The position numbers and the translations under genes were made by a program. From Conchocele bisecta (Eukaryota; Mollusca; Bivalvia; Lucinida; Thyasiridae), in the NCBI GenBank assembly GCA_029237695.1, contig CM055273.1, forward strand, positions 62,361,968 through 62,425,967: 64,000 nt of DNA, in the 5' to 3' direction. The notes beneath the pieces are model-generated. The model was not told where the DNA came from and searched no databases. It saw only the letters and a list, made by a program, of their open reading frames with translations. Positions 1-10,627 of this stretch are shown here, piece by piece; position 1 is the stretch's first letter; every line of letters starts with the position of its first letter.

Positions 1-316
1 ACATGTATACCGAATTTGGTTTCGATCGGTGAAGTAGAAATTGAGTTATTGTGTGGACAAGGATACAGAGTGCGAAAATTAAAAATGGCCGCCAAGGGGA
101 GATAAGTCATCGGAAATTTTTCAAATTCAATAGGCTTCTTCGGCTTGCCATGATAAACAGGTATACCAAATTTGGTTACAATCCGTCAAGTAGTATTCTA
201 AGTTATTGCGTGGACAAGCTGTGCCCGCCCGCGGCCCGAAACCGGCCGGCCGCCCGCCTGCCCGCACAAGATGAATACATAATACGTCCCGTTTTTTCAA
301 ACGGGCATATAAAAAC
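1..316 (+). repeat. Pearl-like tandem-core element, 3' part
   Basis: Two diverged units of about 155 bp (around 5 and 160, each with 'accaaatttggt'-like and 'gtgtggacaa'-like segments) run into a GC-rich tract at 222-268 made of CCCG/CCGC words. The end is a short hairpin near 290-306 (CCCGTT ... AACGGG) followed by an A-rich tail. The same order (tandem units, GC-rich tract, 3' hairpin) recurs at 37.7-38.2 kb. It resembles bivalve pearl elements, which others have grouped with Helitron-related non-autonomous elements. The left edge lies outside the window. Confidence 0.55.
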
Positions 317-493
317 ATTGCAGATCTTCGAAGTCTGAGTTTGGTGGGAAATGTTTAGGGGTAAAATCTCAGGAACAGGCACAGCTCGCCTTTCTTATCA
401 CAAAAAGAACACATTTTATGTGACAAGCTGCCAGTCACTGGTGCAGAATTCCAGCTGAAGTTAGTGCTGCATCTGCATGATATTTTCACCCAT

Positions 494-722
494 AGACCGC
501 TACACGCAACAATTGTCGTCTGCTGTTGCTCTTGCCTTATTTCTCAATAAAAACATGATTTGACAGCACTTCAGAATCATTTCCAATGGAAATGATCCTG
601 AAGTGCTGTCAAAGCAGGTTGTAAATTATTCTAAAGTGCTGTCAAAGCAGGTTTTTGATGATAAAAATGGAAAATAGAAAATAAACAGCAGACGACAAAA
701 ATTAAGATAGCGATGTAAGGGT
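494..722. mobile_element. Family D palindromic MITE, copy 1
   Basis: A near-perfect foldback centred on TTTCCAATGGAAA near 586. The arms carry GACAGCACTTCAG and its reverse complement, flanked by ATTGTCGTCTGCTG and its complement. The outer ends read GACCGCTAC and GTAAGGGTTAA-like. An extra partial arm makes it slightly asymmetric. Nine or so copies occur in this window; intact ones begin TTAACCCTTA. Confidence 0.75.
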
Positions 723-892
723 TAAGAGTGTTTAGGTGGAAATTTTCCCATGCAATAACAGTGATTATCTCAGGGCCAGATATATATATAATACCATAAG
801 TGATCCAGCTCACTTCCACATCAGCTATACATTTGATGAGATAGCAGCCAGCCCAGGAGAAATCAAAGACAATTTATGGTTTGCGAATAAAA

Positions 893-1085
893 TTTAACGT
901 CTGCTGTTTATTTTTTATTTCCCATTTTTCTCACAAAAAAACATGGTTTGACAACAATTTAGAATCATTTCCAATGGAAATGATTCTAAAATGCTGACAA
1001 ACCATGTTTTTACTGAGAGAAGACACAAAATATGACACAGCAGCAGACGACTATTTTCGGTCCCTGCATTCTAAGGTTAAGCATC
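893..1085. mobile_element. Family D palindromic MITE, copy 2
   Basis: Same centre (CATTTCCAATGGAAATG) and the same CGTCTGCTG / CAGCAGACG ends. This copy has drifted: the left arm reads GACAACAATTTAG while the right reads CTAAAATGCTGAC, so pairing is imperfect. Confidence 0.7.
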
Positions 1086-1266
1086 AAGGTCAGCATTTTA
1101 CCTTTTAACATTTTGTCACGGTATCCAACATTGGCTTTTAGACAATATTGATGGACTATTCCAGTATAAATGAGAAAATGACATGTTTTTATACAATTGA
1201 ACAATACATACAAATGCTGCAGATCCTAATACATGAGGCAACTCATATAGCGAGACGGCTCATCTG

Positions 1267-1485
1267 CGGCCCGTTTCACTAAACTTCGTACGACTAAGAT
1301 GTTTCGTATGTGCAAATTTATGATCGTCTGGAAATGCATATATGCACCTATGCTCAATAAATGTAAATCCAATAATTGTTTACAAGAAAACATTGCTAAT
1401 ATGAAATTTAGAGACTATCATAATTTTGCACTGACGAACATTTTAGTTGTAGAAAGTTCAGTAAAATGCCCCCATGGATCTACAG
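1267..1485. mobile_element. Family C foldback MITE, copy 1 (shortened centre)
   Basis: The ends are CCGTTTCACTAAACTTCG at 1269 and a degraded GTTCAGTAAAATGCCCCC at the right. The arms contain GTGCAAA-TTATGAT and its complement. The long central stem seen in intact copies (GAGCATAGGCTGCATATG at 34.8 kb) is mostly missing. Confidence 0.65.
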
Positions 1486-1653
1486 TGATTGCAAATAATG
1501 TTTGATTTATTATTAATTGTCTATAGAATTGAAAGAGTTAACCAATATTTATCGATTTTAACACCACAAAAAATGAAGAAAAAATAATGTGATTCATATG
1601 AGGAAGAAACTTTGTAACATAAGCTGCTGGATAACTTGAAATAATAACGTGAT

Positions 1654-1896
1654 TTAACCCTTTCAACACCACAGACCTCTATAGAGACAATGTTTGCAAA
1701 CAGTGGAGATCCAGATGAGCCGGCTCGTAACGAGCCGTCTCATCAGGATCTCCACTGTTTGTTAATAGTTATCAAATTTGAAAAAATTACCCTTTCTGAA
1801 GAATGGAATAGCCTGAAAATTTGAATGGACCAATGAAATAGCATGAAACATTGGCATGGAACATCCTATTAAGTTACTTGGTGTTGAAAGGGTTAA
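1654..1896. mobile_element. Family F MITE with TTAA ends
   Basis: It begins TTAACCCTTTCAACACCA at 1654 and ends with the complement TGGTGTTGAAAGGGTTAA at 1896. Inside, 1706-1760 is a second palindrome (GATGAGCCGGCTCG / CGAGCCGTCTCATC). TTAA at both borders with element ends starting CCC fits piggyBac-type insertion (TTAA target, CCC-starting repeats). That class assignment is an inference; no transposase is present. Confidence 0.6.
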
Positions 1897-2011
1897 TAGC
1901 CTTGTGAAGGAAAAACACATGAAGGTCATATTAATCATGTTGCAATTATATGTTCTAATGATTGGAAAAACATCAATTACACATTGTAGTATTGCAGTAG
2001 TATGAAAAGCT

Positions 2012-2152
2012 GGAGAATTTTTTCGCTATTTTCTATATTTCTGTTCAAAAGTATATGTTGTTACAACTCATATGTACTGTCTCGACGAGACGGTTCAAAT
2101 GAGTGGTAACAACATACGCTTTTATGGAGAAATAAACAAAATAATCAGATAT
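2012..2152. mobile_element. Family E palindromic MITE, copy 1
   Basis: A hairpin with arms around GTTGTTACAACTCAT and ATGAGTGGTAACAAC, centred on GTCTCGACGAGAC near 2082. The left arm is more diverged (CATATGTACT instead of CATTTGAACC). Outer arms are TTTCTATATTT / AAATAAACAAAA. Confidence 0.65.
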
Positions 2153-2174
2153 TTTCAATAAAACGTATTGAATC

Positions 2175-2314
2175 AGGGGTGGATCTGGAGGGAGGGACAA
2201 ACATTTTACGGCGGGGGCATGCCCCCAGACCTCCCTAGCATATAGTTATTCAACTCTGGAGCTCGAAAATAGGACACCCCCACCCCATTCCGCAAATGCT
2301 GTATCCGCCCCTGC
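2175..2314. mobile_element. Short MITE with CAGGGG ends
   Basis: The termini are CAGGGGTGGATC and GTATCCGCCCCTG, imperfect complements. The interior is GC-rich with a GGGGGCATGCCCCC hairpin at 2214-2227. CAGGGG-type ends are common in hAT-like MITEs, but no clear 8-bp target duplication is visible, so the class is only a suggestion. Confidence 0.45.
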
Positions 2315-2477
2315 GAATCTATAGACTTAGGTACTGTGTAGCAATGAATACTGGCCCAGGTATCCCTGTAGAACAGCGACGTCAGCCACAACTTGATGTA
2401 ATCAGAAACAAACACTAATGCTGGCACTCAAAGAGGCTTAGTGCATACAGAGGATCTTATATGAGTGGTGATTTAAA

Positions 2478-2712
2478 AACCCTTACACCGCTATCTTAAT
2501 GTTTTGTCGTCTGCTGTTTATTTTCTATTTTCCATTTTTGTCATCAAAAACATGCTTTGACAGCACTTTAGAATAATTTACAACATAATTTGACAGCACT
2601 TTAGAATCATTTCCATTGGAAGTGCAGTCAAACCATGTTTTTATTGAGAAATAAGGCAAGATATAAAAGCAACAGCAGACGACAATTGTTGTGAGTAGCG
2701 GTCTAAGGGTTA
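2478..2712. mobile_element. Family D palindromic MITE, copy 3
   Basis: The ends are AACCCTTACACCGCTATC and GTAGCGGTCTAAGGGTTAA. A deletion around the centre removes part of the right arm (ATTGGAAGTGCAGTC), so the stem is interrupted. Confidence 0.7.
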
Positions 2713-2729
2713 AGATTATAGTTAAAAGT

Positions 2730-2936
2730 TACACTGCTGAATTAAATTTTGTCGTTGCTGAAAAAAATTTATTTCCCATTTTTATCAACAAAAACATAGT
2801 TTGGCAGAACTTTAGAATCATTTTCAATGGAAATGATTTTAAAGTGCTGCCAAACCATGTTTTTATTGACAGAAAATACAAAATATGAAAGAACAGCAGA
2901 TGACACTTTTTGTTTCACGCATTCTAAGGGTTACTG
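2730..2936. mobile_element. Family D palindromic MITE, copy 4
   Basis: The central arms are TTTGGCAGAACTTTAG and TAAAGTGCTGCCAAA around 2800-2860. The outer right end is CATTCTAAGGGTTA. The GGCAG / CTGCC pairing differs from the GACAG / CTGTC of copy 1 but is self-consistent within this copy. Confidence 0.7.
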
Positions 2937-3025
2937 CATAAGCACAGCATCATATAGTCCAGCAGTACTGCATGATAACCCGTTGTTTGTAGCAATTTCA
3001 TTTGCGTATGTATTACCCAAGTGTA

Positions 3026-3499
3026 TTCCAGCACAAAAATATTTACACAATTCCCTAACATTTGATTGGCCCGTGGCAAGTCTCTGTCCAAAATTTATAT
3101 CCCAGTAAACTCCCACGCCGAACTACTTTCCATAACCGTGACGCGTAGGTAAAATAATTCTGAAGAAAACGGAAAATAAACACATTTTCTTGATGAATTT
3201 ATTTCAAATGCTGGAATTATAAGGAATGAATGGCCTTTTTGTGGAATTTATCGGGGATATAAACTTGGAAAAGTCGCGGGAATACTGGACGAGGCCTTCC
3301 GGCCTTCGTCCAGTATTCCCGCGACTTTTCCAAGTTTATACCCCGATAAATTCCACAAAAAGGCATTCATTCCTATAATAAACTTGGAAAAGTCGCGGGA
3401 ATACTGGACGAGGCCTTCCGGCCTTTGTCCAGTATTCCCGCGACTTTTCCAAGTTTATATACCCCGATAAATTCCACAAAAAGGTCATTCATTCCTATA
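3026..3499 (+). mobile_element. Composite X+Y element, copy 1 (Y duplicated)
   Basis: Part X (3026-3220) starts TTCCAGCACAAAAATATTT and ends ATGCTGGAATTA. Part Y (3221-3379) is a palindrome of about 155 bp whose arms contain TTTTGTGGAATTTATCGGGG and AAAGTCGCGGGAATACTGG. A second Y, truncated at its left end (from AACTTGGAAA at 3381), follows directly and ends CATTCATTCCTATA. Five X+Y copies occur in the window. This one lacks the ATAA flanks seen in three others. Confidence 0.75.
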
Positions 3500-4562
3500 T
3501 TACACTGTGAAAGTCCATCCTATGCAATGAATATTATTTGGCGACAATAAACAGTGTACAACCAAAGGTACATGTATAGTCCACAGACGATAACTTGCTA
3601 CTTGTTTACAAACAAACCCGTCATAAACAAAACACAGAATAGGTGAGACCTGTATAGTCCGCAGAAGATAACTTGCTACTTGTTTACAAACAAACCGGTC
3701 ATAAACAAAACACAGAATAGGTGAGACAGGTAAATGTACCCGTGCCTGTATTCCATTTCAATATTGATTTTGAGATTTGTTATCAAGTCTTATGTAGTCG
3801 AGGGGTTAGAGTGACGGATATAATGCCGTAGGTAGTGAGTTCTCTTAGTTTTTCATACATATATTTTGACTTGTTTATATTTTATTTATATTTCTTTTTT
3901 ATGTGTGTTGCTCATACAAATTACATTAACTACGCATGAGATAGATTAACTGAAGAACGTTAGTCTCACTTTGAAGAAAACTAATAACTAAATGTACATT
4001 GCATATGTGTGTAAATGAAGAATATGGAGTATGTTCTCGCCGATCATGTCACATTGAGGTCATACAGCAATATAGATAACCTCATACAGCAATAGAGATA
4101 ACCCTCGCCGTTTCACTTATTCCCTTCTCCAGCAAGCAATCATAAAAAGAACAGAATTATATCGACAAAAAGTAATGCATTTTATGAGGTCCGAACAAAC
4201 GTTCTGCAAACGTATGGAATTCTCCCGCTTCGATACCACTGAGCCACACTACATGTCTATTTTGGGCACCGAGATACACTATTATATTGACATGCATGCA
4301 CGTGCACTTTATTATGTAGTTTTTCCACACGAAAACGAGGCTATGACATGATAATACACCTGGAATACCTATATTTGGACTCATCGATTGACCTCCAGCA
4401 ACTTATTATCGTCTGTCATTTATATAGTGCGCAGATGATAACTTGCTACTTGTTTACAAACAAACCCGTCATAAACAAAACACAGAATAGGTGAGACAGG
4501 TAAATATACCCGTGCCAGTATTCCTTTTCAATATTGATTTTCAGATTACTCATCAAGTCTTA

Positions 4563-4620
4563 TGTAGTCGAGGGGTTAGAGTGGCGGATATCAATGCCGT
4601 AGGTAGTGAGTTTGAATCTT
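4563..4620 (+). other. tRNA-like (pol III promoter-like) segment
   Basis: TAGTCGAGGGGTTAGAGTG resembles a tRNA A box/D arm, and GTGAGTTTGAATCTTAG about 40 bases downstream resembles a B box/T arm. The partner at 3793-3850 is the same but damaged at the B box. There is no acceptor stem, so this is a tRNA-derived repeat head at best, not a tRNA gene. Confidence 0.35.
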
Positions 4621-4929
4621 AGTTTTTCATACATACATGAATATACCGGTACACATATATTTTGATTTCTTTACATTTTATTATATATTTATTTTTTATG
4701 CATGTTGCTCTTACAAATTGCATTCATTTAACAAAGCATGAGATTACATGTAGAACGTTGGTCTCACTTTGAAGAAAGCTAATAACTGAATTTAATTAAT
4801 GCACATTTCATATCTGTGTACTTGAAGAGTATGTTCTCGCCGATCATGTCACATCGCCGTTTCACTTATTCCCTTCTCCAGCAATAAGTCATAAAAAGAA
4901 CAGAATTATATCAACAAAAGTAATGAGTT

Positions 4930-5015
4930 TGTGAGGTTCGAACTCTCGACCAAATAAAATGAACAAAAGTTCTGCAAACGGATATTCTCCCGCTTCATTA
5001 CCACTGAGCCACACT
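4930..5015 (-). other. tRNA-like segment, minus strand
   Basis: Read on the minus strand: TGTGGCTCAGTGGTAATGAA (A box-like), then GAGAGTTCGAACCTCAC (B box-like) about 60 bases later. The long spacing would suit a tRNA-Leu/Ser-type variable arm. The first unit of the duplication has the same A box at 4240-4258 but a broken B box. Possibly SINE-derived. Confidence 0.35.
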
Positions 5016-5407
5016 ACATGTCTATTTTGCGCACCAAGATACACTATTATATTGACATGCATGCATGTGCACTTTATCATGTAGCTATTATGCACGAACA
5101 CGAGGCTAGGATATGATAATACACGTGGTCTACCTATATTTGGACTCATTGATTGACCTCCAGCAACTTATTATCGTCTGTCATTTATAGATGTTTTTGT
5201 AATCACTTTCTAATATTGTGAAAGCAATATCATTGTGTTTACGTCATTTCTGGCAATACAGGAGCTTGCTATTGTTGACAACATCGTGTGGATTAATGAC
5301 GTCAAACAGACATTAACCAACCAACAACATTCAACAGCATAAACAGAACATATTTACCAAAACTGAAGCACAATTGATGGAGTTAAGGAAGTGTCTCACT
5401 GTGTCTC

Positions 5408-5672
5408 ATATTGATGTGGCTGTGACTGGAGAAACGGGGCTTATGGGATTTGCGACCAGTGTAGATCCAGATCAGCCTGTGCATCCGCACATTCCATCAA
5501 TGAACCACCTGCCATGGGAAATGGGGCTTATGGGATTTGTGACCAGTGTAGCTGTTGATTAAATAACACACTCGATAATGGTCTATTTTGCTTGCTTAAT
5601 TAAAGCATGATGTACGTTTCATTGATGGTTTGACGAACAGTGCAGATCCTGATCAGACTGTACGGATGAGTT
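5408..5672 (+). repeat. Repeat Z, two partial copies
   Basis: It contains GTGGCTGTGACTGGAGAAA, GGGGCTTATGGGATTTG, GACCAGTGTAGATCCAGATC and CAGCCTGTGCATCCGCAC. The second copy (5519-5672) includes GTGCAGATCCTGATCAGACT. Other copies are at 14.58, 39.12, 51.6 and 56.45 kb, where it pairs as an inverted repeat (CAGCCTGTGCATCCGCACAGTCTGATCAGG). Confidence 0.6.
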
Positions 5673-5825
5673 TTTGCTTTTTTCAAGAATCTGTAGAGAC
5701 AATTTGGTAATGGATTTCTAGAAAGCACAAATTGTCAAACAATGGATTTTAGTTGTTAATATTGTCCTACATTAATTGTACAATAATCTGTGCCAATATG
5801 TGCATGTCACTTTCTGCCCATATCT

Positions 5826-5895
5826 CCAGTAGCCTATTTCACCAACATTGCAAAGTATACTTTTCTAGCAAAGTATACTTTGAGGGAGTAATCAT
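5826..5895 (+). mobile_element. Family B MITE, left end (interrupted copy)
   Basis: It starts TAGCCTATTTCACCAACATT and continues GCAAAGTATACTT ... CAAAGTATACTTTGAGGGAG. It stops at AATCAT, where a 2-kb insertion begins. The matching remainder resumes at 7918 with CATTTATTTTTCC, as in the uninterrupted copy at 48.5 kb. Confidence 0.75.
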
Positions 5896-6367
5896 TATTA
5901 GCCGATCTATTTATAGATCGGCTAATATATTGGTCATCCATCGAATTCTGAAAAAGTTTGCAGCAACCCTTTTCTCCGCTATTCGGTAATCTACGAACGC
6001 GAATTTTGCTGTATCACTTCCAAATTGCATCAACCGATAAAGTTTGCATTTTTGGCAATTATCTCCGTTTAAAACTTTAAATATAGCCAAATAACACAAT
6101 TTTGAATACGTAATGAGCTGAACGCCGGAAGAGATTCAACCCGGAAGTTGTTGTTGTTGAAGTCCATAGTTGGCTCTAATGGCCATATATGCCAACATAC
6201 GCCGATTATTGGGCTAATTTAAAGCTTTTATTTATTAAACAGAACAAGTTTCAGCCACGTATAATCGCGTAAAATGTGTTTATTCAGCTAATTTATAATC
6301 GACCTCTGCTCAAAATCTCCTCCGACTAGCAACCCCAGCATCTCGGGTTTATCCCATTGGATCGCGT

Positions 6368-6403
6368 ATGCGCGTCATTTGACGCATGCGTGTCAAATGA
6401 CGC
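6368..6403. repeat. Palindrome GCGTCATTTGAC / GTCAAATGACGC
   Basis: A 12-bp perfect inverted repeat around GCATGCGT, inside the 2-kb insertion. It could form a hairpin. No function is apparent. Confidence 0.7.
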
Positions 6404-7265
6404 TAGTTAATATTCACAAAATTTTCCACCAATCAAAACGAAGAATTGCCCTTCATAGCGAACTTTGATTTGTTTACGTATCATATGCAGGGATGGCAGT
6501 GATGGCATCCAGCACGCGCGATTGCGGCAATCCCCCTTAATTATTGTCAATGCCGCAAATTATTGATTGTCTTGCGCCCGACATCGCGCAAAAAATCACG
6601 GATGGGCCCCTTTTTAAATGACCAGTGCGCACATTAAAAAAACGTAATTGACTATTTAAACGCGCTGCGTATATTGGAAGGCGTGCAGTTCAATCGAGTT
6701 TGTTCGGCCGTTGAACGTAAGCTTCGAGTCGATTTAAACCATTTAAATCGATAAACAAGGGATAAACAAGTGACAACGTTATCAAGGCCAATCTGGGCAT
6801 GTGCCTGAATACGCCACAGGTGGAAGACTCGGACCTATGACACCAAAAAAATGCCTATTAAAAAAAATCCCATTACCCCACCCACTTGGTCTCGTACAGT
6901 ACTATACGTTAATTCAAGGTGAGTATAAATAGCGCTATTATAGAAAGAGCCCTCTTTTTTCCGGCTCGCACAAACACAATAAACATCGATTAAATGTATG
7001 AAATATGTCTCTGGCAATCGATAAAGGTATTAGGTGTGTGAATATACTCACTTCAAATCGCTGTTTCAAGTATTTATTGAGTTATTCGCGTTTTGATTAC
7101 CCCATCCAAAGCGGAAAGTTGCGTGTACGAAAGAATCTCACACAGAATCGGAGGCCGTCCGGCTGGATTATCGGTCATATTTGGCCGATAGCTGATCGCC
7201 AGCTCAAACTAAAGTCGTGCACCATGATCATATACATTAGAGACTCCAACCATACAAAGTTCGTC

Positions 7266-7523
7266 CAATTGTGATCGTTCGCCGATCTAAAAAACACTTT
7301 TTTATAATTTTATTGACTTTCTTTCATGATTCGCGTACTATCAGATTATGTCTTCCGGAAACCCTGAAAAGGGAAAGTCCTCGCGTCTATTTTTAGGTTT
7401 AACCAATCAGAGATGTTCTTACATAGACGCTTCGGTGGTTGTATTATGGAAGATAGTGCATTGACCCAGTTTCAGATAATGAACGAAATTATAGAAAAAA
7501 GTGTTTTTTAGATCGGCGAACTG
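7266..7523. mobile_element. 258-bp inverted-repeat element
   Basis: The ends are GTTCGCCGATCTAAAAAACA and its complement TGTTTTTTAGATCGGCGAAC, extending about 30 bp with one small indel (CTTTTTTATAATTT / AAATTATAGAAAAAAG). It is nested within the 5.9-7.9 kb insertion. There is no coding capacity. Confidence 0.65.
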
Positions 7524-7917
7524 GACTGGTGAATGGGATATCCCTTTGCTAAAAATATGTTTCTGCATGCCTAACTAATATCATGACCGTAGCTCCGTGT
7601 TAACTAAAAATATCGATAAATATAGGATGATACTTTATTTTTTTTCAATTTTTTTTTTCCAAATGTTTATTTATTTTTCTTAAATTTTTTTAAAAAATTT
7701 ATCAATTTTTTTTCTACTTCAAATTTTATTTCCTATTAATATTTTTTTCGGGGCCCCAATTTTTCTAATAGAATTCAATTTTTTTTTTTGAGAATTTGGT
7801 TGGGGAGGAAATCAACACTTCTCTCACTTTTCCCTGAGATTCCGTAACTACTAAAATGTGGACGTATATTGAACCCTGATTTGATCGGCTAATAACATCA
7901 TGCTCTGCATGACTTTT

Positions 7918-8104
7918 CATTTATTTTTCCAGAAATGCATTATTTCATACAGAACTATAAAGACTGCATATATTTGATGATTAAAAGTATGCAGGATTAT
8001 TATACTGAATTTATTACATTATCACAGCTATTTTGGCTGTGATAATGCAATAAATTCAGTATAATAAAAATTAATAAATTTATCCTTAAATTGAAAATTT
8101 CTCC
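7918..8104 (+). mobile_element. Family B MITE, right part of interrupted copy
   Basis: It resumes with CATTTATTTTTCC and contains the central family B palindrome (ATTATACTGAATTTATTACA ... complement, centred at about 8029 on CAGCTATTTTGGCTGTG). It ends at TTTCTCCCTGATCC, lacking the terminal GTATACTTTGC repeat. Confidence 0.7.
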
Positions 8105-8159
8105 CTGATCCAGTGCATGCATCATGCAAATACAAAATCTGACACAGCAAAATAAGATG

Positions 8160-8812
8160 GAAAATTAGAAATGTGGCCTGTCGGCACACAATTGCCCCCA
8201 CTGGAAAACGAGAGCAATAGGTGTGTGAAATATCAAGCAGATCCATGTAAGGAAAGCGACATTATAAAACACATACCCGAGTTTTTAATGCACAGAGTAT
8301 GTGACCTTGACCCTGGGCTTAGTGGGGGCAGGACGACCATGTATTTTTCTCATGTATAGAACCATTAGAGCAATGCGTGTGTGAAATATCAACATGATCC
8401 GTGCAATGAAACTATAAGACACTTACCCGAACGTTAAGGAATGCACTAAGTATGTGACCGTGACCCTGAGCTCAGTGGGGTGGGACGATCATTGATTTGT
8501 CACATGGCAGTAGAGGACCATTAGAGCAATGCGTGTGTGAAATATCAAGCAGATCCATGTAAGGAAATTATAAGACATTTACCCAAACGTTAAGGTTTAA
8601 AAAGTATGTGACCTTGACCCTGGGCTTAGCGGGGTGGGACGATCGTGGATTTGCCACAGGGCGGTAGAGGACAATTAAATCAATGTGTGTGTAAAATATC
8701 AAGGAAACAGAAACTATAAGACATTTACAAGAGTTTATATGGTTTGCACATACGGACGGACACCGGTAACACTATATGCCCCCCTCATCATTCGGTGACA
8801 GAGGCATAAAAA
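8160..8812 (+). repeat. Pearl-like element with about four 153-bp core units
   Basis: Units are marked by GTGACCTTGACCCTGGGCTT at about 8301, 8455 and 8605 and by GTGTGTGAAATATCAA at 8219, 8374 and 8534. The array ends in a GGACGGACA tract (8755) and a GGTAACACTATATGCCCC / GGCATAAAA terminus. This is the same 3' signature as the element ending at 42181. Confidence 0.7.
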
Positions 8813-9063
8813 AGACTATTTTATTCTTATTATTCTGATGTACATGTAGGTAAAGCTAGACAGAAAGGATAATTACAATTTATTTCTCCTCTGGAGTTCA
8901 ATCAGTTGCCAGGTTTCCTGAACTGTAATACAATTAGTTCCCAACAGACAAGATTAGACTAAGGATTCCAGCGCCGCTCAGTGCCAATCTCATTAGCCCT
9001 TAAGTAACAAGTGCCGGCGACTACAATATTCACTTCACACTGCACTCTGTGGCCCTTGACCTG
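8813..9063. other. No recognised feature
   Basis: Unique-looking AT-rich sequence between repeats. No coding frame or repeat was recognised. Confidence 0.5.
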
Positions 9064-9368
9064 TAGCCTATTTCATCAACATTGCAAAGTATACTTTAGT
9101 AGCAAAGTATACTTTGAGGGAGAAATTTTCATTTTTTTTTTTAATTTATTAATTTTTATTATACGGAATTTATTACATTATCACAGCCATTTAATGGCTG
9201 TGATAATGTAATAAATTCAGTATAATAATTCTGCATACATTTAATCATGAAATATATGCATTTGTTAGTTCTATATGAAATAATGCATTTCAGGAAAAAT
9301 AAATGATTACTCCCTCAAAGTATACTTTGCTAGTAAAGTATACTTTGCAATGTTGATGAAATAGGCCC
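9064..9368. mobile_element. Family B MITE, copy 2
   Basis: A full-length copy with end GTAGCCTATTTCATCAACATT and complement AATGTTGATGAAATAGGC. Direct and inverted GTATACTTTGCTAG blocks lie inside each end. The centre is a palindrome of about 70 bp: ATTACATTATCACAGCCATT / AATGGCTGTGATAATGTAAT, with outer TATTATACGGAATTT / AAATTCAGTATAATA. Confidence 0.85.
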
Positions 9369-9470
9369 CTGGGACCCGACTGATTTTGGTTGATTGGGAT
9401 TTTACATTCATTCAACATGACAAATGCACCTACATGGGGAGGAGAGTACAATAAATTCAGCACTGATATA

Positions 9471-9781
9471 TTACAACTAGAAAATGTGTTCATAGAACAC
9501 GGATGACCCACATACCGCTTTGATAATAAACAAGGCAAAATACCAAGTCCAAAAGGAGAGAGAATCCATGATGCGGGGGTCGAATCAAAAATCAAACTTT
9601 GCGCATCTACGCATCATAAGGAAGCTACATACCAAGTTTCAGGTCTGTAGCTTAAGTACGGTTTAAAAGTTTTACGACTTACATTTGGTTGGTGACGGAC
9701 AGACAGAAGAACGGACGGAATTGGGATGGATGGACAAGGGTAACTAAATGTCCCCTCAACTATAGCGGTGGAGCATAAAAA
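9471..9781 (+). repeat. Pearl-like element without core expansion
   Basis: The 5' part ACAACTAGAAAATGTGTTCA and the 3' part (GACGGACAGACAG tract, GGACAAGGGTAACTAAATG, hairpin CCCCTCAACTATAGCGGTGG then AGCATAAAA) match both ends of the 41.36-42.18 kb element. The roughly 168-bp core units are almost absent here. Confidence 0.65.
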
Positions 9782-9990
9782 TATCATGCCCCATTTGCAT
9801 ATCGAAATAGCCTGATACCACCGCTAGTCACTATCAGTATTGATTCAGTAAAATAAATATTACTAAATGATTATATCTTATAGCAGGCACTTGTAATTTT
9901 TAGAACTGGTGGAATAGTGACACAAGTATACACTTATTTAATTCCTATAAAGAACTTTTTGTGCCTACTGAGCGGGCATGTACCCTTACA
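9782..9990. mobile_element. Half copy of the GTACATGCCC inverted-repeat family
   Basis: It contains AATAGCCTGATACCACCGC, TTAGAACTGGTGGAATAGTG and the right end GCCTACTGAGCGGGCATGTA. These match the right half of the full copy at 57.9-58.4 kb. The left end is missing. Confidence 0.65.
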
Positions 9991-10195
9991 ATGCTGAATT
10001 AATTTGTGTCGTCTGCTGAATATCTTTTTATTTTCCATTTTTCTCATCAAAAACTTGGTTTGGCAGCACTTTAGAATCATTTCCAATGGAAATGATTCTA
10101 AAATGCTGCCAAACCATGTTTTTACTGAGAGAAAAGACAAAATATGAATTGTCAGCAGATGACTATTTTCGGTTCCCGCATTCTAAGGGTTAAGG
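9991..10195. mobile_element. Family D palindromic MITE, copy 5
   Basis: The central stem is GGCAGCACTTTAGAATCATT with its complement AATGATTCTAAAATGCTGCC. The ends are CGTCTGCTGAA and CAGCAGATGAC, then CATTCTAAGGGTTAA. It abuts the preceding half element. Confidence 0.75.
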
Positions 10196-10627
10196 ATGGA
10201 TTCCTGTATGATATTTGCATACCCTCCATAATCCTCCAACGGAACTGAAAAAATGTGATGTCCATATGTGAAGTCTATTATAACCAATGAGAATGTAAAA
10301 AATTAAATGACTATACATTTGTATATTATGTTGATAAATAAACTAAGTGTCCAAGTTTATTTTTGCCATCCTGTACATACATGTATAGATGTATTTTATT
10401 TTGATCTACAACATATGGAAATTATAAGGAATGCAATAAAACAACTGTAATAGCTTAGCTTCAGTGAAATAATGACAACCACCTGTGTATAAATCGCAAT
10501 AAATACAGGAATTTTCCTGACAATATTGCCTGCTAAACATTCAGTTGCCAATTTTTTGAAGCAAATTATCCAATTTCCGATAAAATACAACGTTGGAACG
10601 TATAATCTGGTGTACATATAAATAGAG
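10196..10627. other. No recognised gene; AT-rich spacer
   Basis: Short fragments resemble neighbouring repeats (ATTATAAGGAATGCA near 10426), but no full element or coding frame is visible. Confidence 0.4.

Larger units (their letters stand above)
3585..5195 (+). repeat. Tandem duplication, unit about 0.76-0.85 kb
   Basis: The first unit spans about 3585-4425 and the second about 4426-5195. Both start with GATAACTTGCTACTTGTTTA and finish with GACCTCCAGCAACTTATTAT followed by CGTCTGTCATTTATA. Inside the first unit the leading 70 bp are themselves doubled (3590-3725). Each unit carries one tRNA-like segment on each strand. The units differ by small indels and substitutions, so the duplication is not recent. 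Confidence 0.75.
5896..7917. mobile_element. 2-kb insertion inside a family B element
   Basis: It begins TATTAGCCGATC at 5896 (with its own mini-palindrome to 5927) and carries the complement GATCGGCTAATA at 7883-7894. A further 23 bases separate that from the resumed B sequence, so the exact right edge is uncertain. The interior has a TATA-like TATAAATAGCG at 6923 and ATTTAAACCATTTAAAT near 6732. It also has a small inverted-repeat element at 7266-7523. No transposase was recognised; the longest frame (7005-7274) resembles nothing I know. Confidence 0.5.

Noticed and set aside
3221..3379. Strong GC-containing hairpin as a transcription terminator
   Set aside because: There is no adjacent gene, and the same palindrome recurs as a mobile element in five places.
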